NCBI GenBank assembly: GCA_031272375.1
Contig: JAISTY010000116.1
Span: 1 to 5,475, forward strand
DNA length: 5,475 bases
Source: Opitutaceae bacterium
Lineage (GTDB): Bacteria; Verrucomicrobiota; Verrucomicrobiia; Opitutales; Opitutaceae
Direction: 5' to 3'
A program made the position numbers and the translations under genes. The notes beneath the pieces are model-generated. The model was not told the DNA's origin, made no database searches, and was given only the letters and a program-made list of their open reading frames with translations. Shown here in pieces: positions 1 to 5,342 of this stretch. Each line of letters opens with the position of its first letter. Position 1 is the stretch's first letter.

Positions 1-2
1 GT

Positions 3-27
3 TCTATGCGTTCTCTGTGGTTAATTC
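3..27 (+). repeat. Partial CTCTGTG-type dispersed repeat upstream of the M48 protease gene
   Basis: Bases 3-19 (TCTATGCGTTCTCTGTG) match bases 1447-1463 (TCTCCGCGCTCTCTGTG) at 14 of 17 positions, and both are followed within a few bases by AATTC. Both copies have the same orientation and lie just upstream of a + strand start codon (54 nt here, 7 nt at the other copy). The copy may extend beyond the left edge of the window. I recall this sequence style as an abundant intergenic repeat in Verrucomicrobiota and Planctomycetota, but that is memory and not a search. Confidence 0.55.
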
Positions 28-81
28 GGTTCGGATTAGTGGTTGTTTAGTGTTTATGAGTGGTTAACCCGCCCTCCCAAC

Positions 82-1074
82 ATGGACTTCTTCGCCGCAC
101 AAGACCGCGCCCGCTCCAACACCACCCGCCTCCTCGTCCTCTACGCCCTCGCGCTGCTCGCCATCACCGCCTGCATCTACGCCGTCGCCGCCCTCCTCTT
201 CCTCAACGACCACGCCGCCGACCTCCCCGACTACTGGGACCCGCATCTCTTCCTCATCACCTCCGCCGCAACCCTCGGCCTCATCGCCCTCGGCAGCTTG
301 TTCAAATCCCTCCAGCTCCGCTCCGGCGGCGACGTCGTCGCCCAAAACCTCGGCGGACACCTCGTCCCCCAAAACACCACCGACCCCCAACAACGCCGCC
401 TCCTCAACATCATCGAGGAAATGGCCCTCGCCGCCAACATCCCCGCCCCAAAAGTCTATCTCCTCGACGAACCCGGCATCAACGCCTTCGCCGCCGGCAA
501 CTCCCCCGCCGACGCCGCCGTTGGCATCACCCAGGGCGCCCTCGACACCCTCGACCGCGACGAACTCCAAGGCGTCATCGCCCACGAGTATTCCCACATC
601 CTCAACGGCGACATGCGCCGCAACATCCGCTTGATAGGAATCCTCTTCGGCATCTTCCTCATCGCCCTGATCGGACGCCTCCTCCTCTCCGTCCGCCCCC
701 GCGCCCGTTCCCGCAAGGACAACTCCGGCGCCGCCATCCTACTCCTCGGCCTCGCCCTCCTGCTCATCGGTTGCGTCGGACAATTCTTTGGCCACCTGAT
801 ACAAGCGGCCATCTCGCGCCAGCGCGAATACCTGGCCGACGCCTCCGCCGTCCAATTCACGCGCAACCCCTCCGGCATCGCCGGCGCCCTTAAAAAAATC
901 CGCGACCACGGCTCCAAAATCTCCAGCCCCCACGCCACCGAAACCAGCCACCTCTTCTTCGCCGACGCCATCGGCAGCCTCTTCGCGACGCACCCCCCGC
1001 TCAACAAACGCATCGCCGCCATCGAAGGCCGCGCCCACCCGCCGGAGCCGCCGGAGCTACCGCAACAGGCGTAG
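82..1074 (+). CDS. HtpX-like M48 family membrane zinc metalloprotease
   Basis: This is an integral-membrane zinc endopeptidase, 330 residues long from the ATG at 82. M48 enzymes of this kind cleave damaged or misassembled membrane proteins with the active site on the cytoplasmic side. Two hydrophobic segments (residues about 17-40 and 55-74) precede the protease domain. The domain shows INAFAAG (133-139), the zinc motif HEYSH (H168, E169, H172), and the third-ligand glutamate in REYLADA (E249). Two further membrane segments (about 184-203 and 217-240) flank the catalytic region. A family-typical THPPLNKRI follows at 303-311, then a Pro/Glu-rich tail. A TTG at 43 would add 13 residues, but family members typically begin MDFF..QD.AR, so I chose the ATG. 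Neither start has a Shine-Dalgarno sequence. Relatives often sit behind lemA, but whatever lies upstream is outside the window. The stop codon lies inside a 132-bp tandem repeat. I am sure of the family, but not of strict orthology to E. coli HtpX. Confidence 0.93.
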   Translation: MDFFAAQDRARSNTTRLLVLYALALLAITACIYAVAALLFLNDHAADLPDYWDPHLFLITSAATLGLIALGSLFKSLQLRSGGDVVAQNLGGHLVPQNTTDPQQRRLLNIIEEMALAANIPAPKVYLLDEPGINAFAAGNSPADAAVGITQGALDTLDRDELQGVIAHEYSHILNGDMRRNIRLIGILFGIFLIALIGRLLLSVRPRARSRKDNSGAAILLLGLALLLIGCVGQFFGHLIQAAISRQREYLADASAVQFTRNPSGIAGALKKIRDHGSKISSPHATETSHLFFADAIGSLFATHPPLNKRIAAIEGRAHPPEPPELPQQA

Positions 1075-1203
1075 TTTTTATTACACAGAGATCACGAGAG
1101 GAATGGAGACCCCGGAGCTTTTTTGAACAGAAGTTAAAAAGATGAATTAAGACTGTTGAGTAATATCCTGATTGACATACTATTACATATTCTATAACAG
1201 ACA
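1072..1203 (+). repeat. Tandem 132-bp intergenic repeat, copy 1
   Basis: Bases 1072-1197 align without gaps to 1204-1329 with 8 mismatches in 126 positions by hand. The unit starts at the TAG stop of the protease gene. Weaker similarity reaches back to 1064, where AACAG recurs at 1196-1200. It contains TTATTACACAGAG (1078-1090), a GAACAGAAGTTAAAAAG block (1125-1141) and an AT-rich right half with a promoter-like pair. I see no credible coding capacity and no strong hairpin. Its left 55 bp are the reverse complement of the copy at 1410-1469. Confidence 0.9.
1172..1198 (+). promoter_or_regulatory. Possible sigma70-type promoter in repeat copy 1
   Basis: TTGACA (1172-1177) matches the -35 consensus perfectly, and TATAAC (1193-1198) matches the -10 consensus at 5 of 6 positions. 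The 15-nt spacer is shorter than the usual 16-18, which weakens the call. It points towards the oxidoreductase gene, about 280 nt upstream of its start codon. Confidence 0.3.
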
Positions 1204-1330
1204 TAGTTTTTATTACACAGAGATCACGAGAGGAATGGAGACCCCGGAGCTTTTTGGAACAGAAGTTAAAAAGATGAATTAAGATTGTTTGGTAATATTC
1301 TGATTAACATGCTATTACACATTCTATAAT
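1204..1330 (+). repeat. Tandem 132-bp intergenic repeat, copy 2
   Basis: This is the second unit of the tandem pair. Differences from copy 1 cluster in the right half (from 1285 onward), and the left half is nearly identical. It again starts with TAGTTTTTATTACACAGAG and ends at TATAAT. The recurrence period is 132 bp. Confidence 0.9.
1304..1330 (+). promoter_or_regulatory. Possible sigma70-type promoter for the FAD oxidoreductase gene
   Basis: TTAACA (1304-1309) matches 5 of 6 -35 positions and TATAAT (1325-1330) matches the -10 consensus perfectly, again with a short 15-nt spacer. Transcription would start near 1337, giving a leader of about 140 nt before the ATG at 1477. It is the same site as in copy 1 with compensating differences. 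A small dyad directly follows the -10 and would overlap the start site. Confidence 0.4.
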
Positions 1331-1350
1331 CACAGATTGGAAAATCTTTG
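1331..1350. promoter_or_regulatory. Small inverted repeat just after the putative -10 box
   Basis: AGATT (1334-1338) and AATCT (1343-1347) form perfect 5-bp arms around GGAA. The outer bases CA (1331-1332) and TG (1349-1350) also pair, with one mismatch between. Its position next to TATAAT suits a repressor operator over the transcription start. The arms are short and chance is possible. Confidence 0.25.
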
Positions 1351-1409
1351 CATTAGCACCCTGAAAAACACCTTGCATCGCACCACCCCCTCTCCCTTCT
1401 TCCCGCCTA

Positions 1410-1469
1410 CTGTTTCAAAAACAACCCCCTCCGTGCCCTCCGTCCCTCTCCGCGCTCTCTGTGTAATAA
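1410..1469 (-). repeat. Diverged inverted copy of the dispersed repeat, abutting the oxidoreductase start
   Basis: The reverse complement of repeat copy 1 (1078-1131) aligns with these bases. Shared blocks are CTGTT, CAAAAA, CTCCG, CTCC, CCTCTC and the 14-base TCTCTGTGTAATAA, with a few small gaps. It ends 7 bases before the ATG at 1477, so it would form most of the proximal leader. Together with copies 1 and 2 it leaves long inverted arms around the intergenic region. Confidence 0.75.
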
Positions 1470-1476
1470 TTCTCCC

Positions 1477-3453
1477 ATGAACCTCCTCAAACTCCACGCT
1501 ACCCTCGCCGCCCTCTGCGCCTCCGCGGCTCCCTCCCTCGCCGCCGACGTCATCGAACGCGACATCGTCATCTACGGCGACACCTCCGCCGCCGTCTCCG
1601 CCGCCATCCAAGCCGTCCGCATGGGCAAATCCACCGTCATCGTCGCCCCCTCCGACCGCATCGGCGGCCTCACCACCGGCGGCCTCGGCCAGACCGACAT
1701 CGGCAACAAAACCGTCATCGGCGGCATCGCCCGTGAATTCTACCGCGCCGTCCGCGCCCATTACGACGCCCCCGACGCCTGGAAATGGCAGCGCCCCAAG
1801 GAATACAAGCCCTACAACCCCAACGAGGACGCCATGTGGAAATTCGAACCCTCCGCCGCCCTCAAAATCTTCAACACCTGGCTCGCCCGCGACAAAATCC
1901 AGGTCATCCCCAACGCCCGCCTCGACCGCTCCAAAAACGGCCTCTCCAAATCCGGCGCCCGCATCACCGCCTTCCGCGACGAATCCGGACGCGAATACCG
2001 CGGCAAAGTCTTCATTGACACCACCTACGAGGGCGACCTCATGGCCCTCGCCGGCGTCTCCTACACCGTCGGACGCGAGGCCGCCTCCCAATACAACGAA
2101 AACCTCAACGGCGTCCGCACCCTCCAGGCACGCTCCCACCAGTTCTTCCCCAACGTGGACCCCTACGTCAAAAAAGGCGTCCCCTCCTCCGGCCTCCTCC
2201 CCTTCATTGACCCCACAGGCCCCGGCGAAGAGGGCACCGCCGACAAACGCGTCCAGGCCTATTGCTTCCGCATGTGCCTCACCGACCACCCCGACAACCG
2301 CATCCCCTTCGCCAAACCCGACGGCTACCGCCCCGATTGGTATGAACTCCTCCTCCGCAACCTCGAAGCCGCCCCCGACACCGACACCGCCAAAAAATGG
2401 CTCTGGATCAACTCCCCCATGCCCAACCGCAAAACCGACACCAACAACCGCGGCGGCTTCTCCACCGACTTCATCGGCCAGAATTACGATTACCCCGAGG
2501 CCGACTACAAAACCCGCGAGCAAATCGCCGCCCGCCACCTCCTCTACCAGCAGGGCCTCATGTGGACCCTCGCCAACCACCCCCGCGTCCCCGCCGAAAT
2601 CCGCGACTACGTCTCCCAATGGGGCCTCACAAAAGACGAGTTCACCGAGGGCAACGGCTGGCAGCGCCAACTCTACATCCGCGAAGCCCGCCGCATGGTC
2701 TCCGACCTCGTCATGACCCAGCACCACTGCCAAAGCGCCGAAACCGCCCCGGCCTCCATCGGCATGGCCGCCTACCAAATGGACTCCCACCACACCCAGC
2801 GCCACCTCGACCAATCCGGCCACGTCCGCAACGAGGGCGACGTCCAGGTCCGCGGCGGCCCACCCTACCCCATCGGCTACCACGCCATCATCCCTCGCGC
2901 ATCCGAATGCGAAAACCTCGCCGTCCCCGTCTGCGTCTCCGCCTCCCACATCGCCTTCGGCTCCATCCGCATGGAACCCGTCTTCATGGTCTTCGGACAA
3001 TCCGCCGCCACCGCCGCCGCCATCGCCATAGACGACAACGTCCCCCTCCAGCAGGTTGACTACCCGAAACTCCGCGCACGCCTCCTCGCCGACGGCCAAA
3101 TCCTCGAACAACCCAAACCCGCCCCGCGACAACCCGCCGCCACCGCCTCCGAACTCGACACCGCCCTCGACGCCCTCAACGCCCGCGGCATCGTCACCTC
3201 CACCGCCTACTGGCGCAAAGCCGCCGTCCCCGGCGGCAAATGCTCCGGTGCCAACGTCGCCGTCATCCTCCTCAAGGCCGCCGCCCTCAAAAACCCCTCC
3301 ATCACCTCCCTCGACGCCGCCTGCGACTTCCTCGCCGCCAACGGCGCCCTCGAACGCCCCGCCGACTGGAAAGCCCACGCCGTCAAAGGCAAATTCTGCC
3401 GCGGCGAAAGCGTCGCCAAAACCCTCGCCGCCCTCGAGAAATTCACCCGCTGA
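1477..3453 (+). CDS. Secreted FAD-dependent oxidoreductase (FAD_oxidored family) with duplicated C-terminal module
   Basis: This is a 658-residue exported flavoprotein. Residues 1-22 are a Sec-type signal peptide ending SLA before AD. A dinucleotide-binding strand and helix follow (DIVIYGDTSAAVSAAIQA, 29-46), with GDTSAA in place of the classic GxGxxG, then IGGLTTGGLG (62-71). Family blocks include LYIREARRM (399-407), DSHH (436-439), NEGDV (452-456) and the C-terminal FAD-binding block around CENLAVPVCVSASHIAFGS (478-496) and RMEPVFMVFGQSAATAA (498-514). These match the exported PF12831-type oxidoreductases, often mislabelled xanthan lyases, that are common in Verrucomicrobiota and Planctomycetota near polysaccharide-degradation genes. 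The substrate is unknown. Residues 560-654 hold two similar 43-residue units outside the FAD fold. The ATG has no Shine-Dalgarno sequence and follows a dispersed repeat by 7 nt. The 3' end overlaps comEC. I am sure of the family but not of the substrate. Confidence 0.93.
   Translation: MNLLKLHATLAALCASAAPSLAADVIERDIVIYGDTSAAVSAAIQAVRMGKSTVIVAPSDRIGGLTTGGLGQTDIGNKTVIGGIAREFYRAVRAHYDAPDAWKWQRPKEYKPYNPNEDAMWKFEPSAALKIFNTWLARDKIQVIPNARLDRSKNGLSKSGARITAFRDESGREYRGKVFIDTTYEGDLMALAGVSYTVGREAASQYNENLNGVRTLQARSHQFFPNVDPYVKKGVPSSGLLPFIDPTGPGEEGTADKRVQAYCFRMCLTDHPDNRIPFAKPDGYRPDWYELLLRNLEAAPDTDTAKKWLWINSPMPNRKTDTNNRGGFSTDFIGQNYDYPEADYKTREQIAARHLLYQQGLMWTLANHPRVPAEIRDYVSQWGLTKDEFTEGNGWQRQLYIREARRMVSDLVMTQHHCQSAETAPASIGMAAYQMDSHHTQRHLDQSGHVRNEGDVQVRGGPPYPIGYHAIIPRASECENLAVPVCVSASHIAFGSIRMEPVFMVFGQSAATAAAIAIDDNVPLQQVDYPKLRARLLADGQILEQPKPAPRQPAATASELDTALDALNARGIVTSTAYWRKAAVPGGKCSGANVAVILLKAAALKNPSITSLDAACDFLAANGALERPADWKAHAVKGKFCRGESVAKTLAALEKFTR
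3154..3438 (+). repeat. Tandem protein module in the oxidoreductase C-terminus (two 43-residue units)
   Basis: Residues 560-602 and 612-654 align without gaps at 17 identities in 43. Conserved positions include an LD..D.L..A..G start, the Trp at 579 and 631, A-V-x-G at 583-586 and 635-638, the Cys at 589 and 641, then G, V-A and L. The pattern looks like two short helices joined by a W..xAV.G..C.G loop. It lies after the last FAD-binding block, so it is probably an accessory module for anchoring or binding. I cannot assign it to a named domain. Confidence 0.8.
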
Positions 3454-5104
3454 CCACCACCCCGGCCGCCAGCGCCGCCCCCAGAAACACAAACGGCACC
3501 GCGAACCACCACCCGCGCCGCCACCCCAGCGCGTAGCCCGCCGCCGCCAGCGCCAGACACCCGCCCAGCGTCGCAAACCCCATCCAGTCCTCCCGGAACC
3601 GCGCCTCGAAAAACAACCCGGGCACCCCGCGGAAAAAACGCACCAGCCACTCCATCCCCGCCAGCACCAATGCCCCCGCATGGTTGAAAACCGACGCCAC
3701 CCACCCCGCGTGCCCCCAAAACACCAACCCCAGCGTCATCGAGGCGAACCCCGCGAAAATCACCAATGACGCCAGCGGTATCAGCGCCAGGTTCGCGAAA
3801 AACGCCCCCGGCGCCAGCACCCCGAAAAACAAAACCCCGCTCGTCAGACTCACCAACGTCGCCGCCAGCCCCACCCCCGCCGCCTCCAAAAAACCGCGCC
3901 ACACCGCGTCCGCCGCCTTGTGCCGCCACGTCCACGTCGCCTTCGGCAGCTTCCCGAACAACGCCCACCGCTCCTTCAGCCGCCTCCCCAGCGGCACCCC
4001 GAACAGCAGCAGCGACGCCACGATCCCGTAGCTCATCTGAAATCCCGCCGCGAACAACTGCATCGGCGAAAACACCAGCGCCCCCAACGCCGCCGCGCAC
4101 AACCCCGACAACGCGCTCCCCGGCACGCGGAACACCCGCGCCGCCTGCGTCAGCGCCACCATCCAGAACGCCCGCACCGCGCTCGGCGCCCCGCCCGTCA
4201 CTTCCACATACAGCCACAACGCCGCCAGCCCCGCGAAAAACGCCGCCTTCCGCGGCACCCGCGCCACCGCCAGCAGCAACTCCAACGCCACCCAGATCGC
4301 CGCCACATGCAGCCCGCTGATCGCGAACAAATGCATCGTCCCGCTCCTCATGAACAACTCCTTCTGCCCCCCGCTCAACTCGTGCTTCCGCCCCAGCAGC
4401 ATCGCCCGGAAAATCCCCGTCAAATCCCCGCGCTTCCCCTCCACACCAACACCCAAAAACCCCGACAGCCGCTCCTGCCCCGCCTCGCAAAAACGCGCCC
4501 ACCACCCGCCGCCGCGCACCACTTCCCTCACCCGCCCGCGCCCGATGCGGAAATGAATGCCTTCGTTGTTCAGAAATCCGTCGAACTCCCCCGCCCCCGC
4601 GCCTTCCGCCACCACCTCCAAAACCCCGGTCATCACCACAACACTCCCGCGCGCCGGCGCCTTGTCCCCCGCCGTCCTCCGGTCGAACGACACATGCACC
4701 CGCTGCCCCGCCAGCTCCGCCACCGGCGCGTCGCACTCCACAATCCGCCCCAATGCCGACACACTCCTCGCCCCCGCCGCCGCCGGAAACACCCGCGACA
4801 ACTCCACCTTCGCCCGCGCCTCCCTCGGCGGCAGCTTGTCCCACTCCGGCAGCCGCGCCTGCCGCCACTCATACAACGCCAGCCCCCCCAACGCCATCGC
4901 CACCGCCGCGAACACCACCCCGAACCGCCTCCCGTTAAAAATCCCAAGACAACCCGCCGCCACCGCCACCGCCGCCACCCAACGGACATCCCAGCCCTTC
5001 GCCAGTCCCGCGTGCCCCGCTATCAACCCGCACACCAACGGCAGCAGCAACCACAGCAACGGCGCCCTCTTGTATTTCGCGGCCTCGGCGGACATGCCGC
5101 GCAC
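3443..5104 (-). CDS. comEC: ComEC/Rec2-family DNA-uptake channel protein without metallo-beta-lactamase domain
   Basis: ComEC is the inner-membrane channel that carries single-stranded DNA into the cytoplasm during natural transformation. The 553-residue product has N-terminal membrane segments (about 14-32, 41-56, 61-78), then a soluble DUF4131/OB-like region. That region includes FDGFLNNEGIHFRI (174-187), the equivalent of the family FDY..YL...GI block. The polytopic Competence domain follows with FRAMLLG (232-238), MRSGTMHLFAISGLHVAAI (252-270, H258 and H266), GGAPSAVRAFWM (304-315), SPMQLFAAGFQMSYG (346-360) and NLALIPL (438-444). It stops after a last hydrophobic segment. Bacillus ComEC is about 776 residues with a C-terminal metallo-beta-lactamase domain that is absent here. 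The GTG start at 5104 has a good ribosome binding site 6 nt upstream; an ATG at 5095 is the alternative. Codons are mostly G-ending, unlike the C-ending + strand genes. The gene converges on the oxidoreductase gene with an 11-bp overlap. Confidence 0.95.
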   Translation of the reverse strand: MRGMSAEAAKYKRAPLLWLLLPLVCGLIAGHAGLAKGWDVRWVAAVAVAAGCLGIFNGRRFGVVFAAVAMALGGLALYEWRQARLPEWDKLPPREARAKVELSRVFPAAAGARSVSALGRIVECDAPVAELAGQRVHVSFDRRTAGDKAPARGSVVVMTGVLEVVAEGAGAGEFDGFLNNEGIHFRIGRGRVREVVRGGGWWARFCEAGQERLSGFLGVGVEGKRGDLTGIFRAMLLGRKHELSGGQKELFMRSGTMHLFAISGLHVAAIWVALELLLAVARVPRKAAFFAGLAALWLYVEVTGGAPSAVRAFWMVALTQAARVFRVPGSALSGLCAAALGALVFSPMQLFAAGFQMSYGIVASLLLFGVPLGRRLKERWALFGKLPKATWTWRHKAADAVWRGFLEAAGVGLAATLVSLTSGVLFFGVLAPGAFFANLALIPLASLVIFAGFASMTLGLVFWGHAGWVASVFNHAGALVLAGMEWLVRFFRGVPGLFFEARFREDWMGFATLGGCLALAAAGYALGWRRGWWFAVPFVFLGAALAAGVVVSG

Positions 5105-5110
5105 AAAAAA

Positions 5111-5117
5111 CCCCTCC
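5111..5117 (-). promoter_or_regulatory. Ribosome binding site deciding the comEC GTG start
   Basis: On the - strand GGAGGGG lies here, followed by six T and then GTG at 5104. The 6-nt gap is near optimal for the GTG. The alternative ATG at 5095 would be 15 nt away, which is too far. It is the only clear Shine-Dalgarno sequence in the window. Confidence 0.6.
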
Positions 5118-5160
5118 CCCTCCCCGACTCCACCGCAAAATCACCAAATCCTTCCGCATC

Positions 5161-5190
5161 CCCTTTGCAGCCCTTGCGGTTGCCGCGGAA
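5161..5190 (-). repeat. Possible CTTTGCG-type dispersed intergenic repeat
   Basis: On the - strand this reads CCGCAAGGGCTGCAAAGGG with AACC-like bases at its left (AACCGCAAGG). It contains two near-repeats, CCGCAAGGG and CTGCAAAGGG. I recall AACCGCAAAGGACGCAAAGG-like sequences as common dispersed intergenic repeats in the same kinds of genomes. It lies about 56 nt upstream of comEC. There is a single copy in this window, so its repeat status rests on recollection. Confidence 0.35.
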
Positions 5191-5259
5191 CACAAAACAT
5201 CCCCCGCAAAAAAAAAACACCGCCACAACCAAATTCTCCCAAACAACTTAAACCAAAAC

Positions 5260-5277
5260 GCCAAAAAATCTCTTGGC
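5260..5277. promoter_or_regulatory. Operator-like dyad GCCAA-N8-TTGGC
   Basis: Perfect 5-bp arms lie at 5260-5264 and 5273-5277, centred about 75 bases upstream of the ATG at 5343. The spacing resembles a dimeric regulator site. The arms are short and no second copy is present, so this is weak. Confidence 0.2.
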
Positions 5278-5306
5278 AACCTGCCGCCACCCCGCAGCGT
5301 GCGTCT

Positions 5307-5324
5307 CCTGTATCGGCCTGTATC
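5307..5324 (+). promoter_or_regulatory. Direct repeat CCTGTATC with one-helical-turn spacing
   Basis: CCTGTATC occurs at 5307-5314 and again at 5317-5324, separated by GG. A period of 10 bp places both copies on the same face of the helix, as in tandem regulator half-sites. It lies 18 nt before the start codon, within the likely leader or promoter of the downstream gene. Confidence 0.25.
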
Positions 5325-5342
5325 ACCTTTCTTTGCCTATCC

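Larger units (their letters stand above)
5105..5342. other. Divergent intergenic region between comEC and the exported-protein gene
   Basis: These 238 bases must hold the promoters of both divergent genes, but I see no convincing -35/-10 pair for either direction. Contents are the comEC ribosome binding site, a CTTTGCG-type repeat, a run of ten A (5208-5217), a dyad GCCAA-N8-TTGGC (5260-5277) and an 8-bp direct repeat with a 10-bp period (5307-5324). No small gene is evident. Confidence 0.6.

Noticed and set aside
43..81. Upstream TTG start giving 13 extra residues on the M48 protease
   Set aside because: The extra residues do not resemble the family, and the typical N-terminus MDFF..QD.AR begins at the ATG at 82. 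Neither start has a ribosome binding site to favour it.
1111..1125. Possible intrinsic terminator for the protease gene (CCCCGGAGC then a T-run)
   Set aside because: No stable stem can be drawn before the T-run. The only complementary bases are about four pairs, and the same segment is part of the dispersed repeat.
1001..1204. A 67-codon - strand frame across the protease end and the repeat
   Set aside because: It straddles coding antisense and repeat DNA, has no start context or family features, and changes abruptly in composition at the repeat edge.
1501..1521. Lipoprotein signal at Cys14 of the oxidoreductase
   Set aside because: The residue before the cysteine is Leu rather than Gly, Ala or Ser, and a good SLA/AD signal peptidase I site follows at residue 22.
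1330..3681. A 783-codon open frame on the - strand, antisense to the oxidoreductase gene
   Set aside because: Its translation is low-complexity Gly/Val/Ala/Asp/Glu with no motifs. It is the mirror of C-rich third positions in the + strand gene, which has clear FAD-family motifs and a signal peptide.
3207..4868. A 553-codon - strand frame overlapping comEC in another frame
   Set aside because: It is Gly/Ala/Arg-rich with no recognisable domain. The comEC frame carries all the conserved Competence-domain blocks over the same DNA.
3920..5251. A 443-codon + strand frame opposite comEC
   Set aside because: It is dominated by Arg, Pro, His and Gln, as expected for a shadow of a skewed GC-rich gene, and has no family resemblance.
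5273..5288. Possible sigma54 promoter (TTGGCA followed by GC)
   Set aside because: The GG to GC spacing is one base short and the -12 TTGC element is absent.
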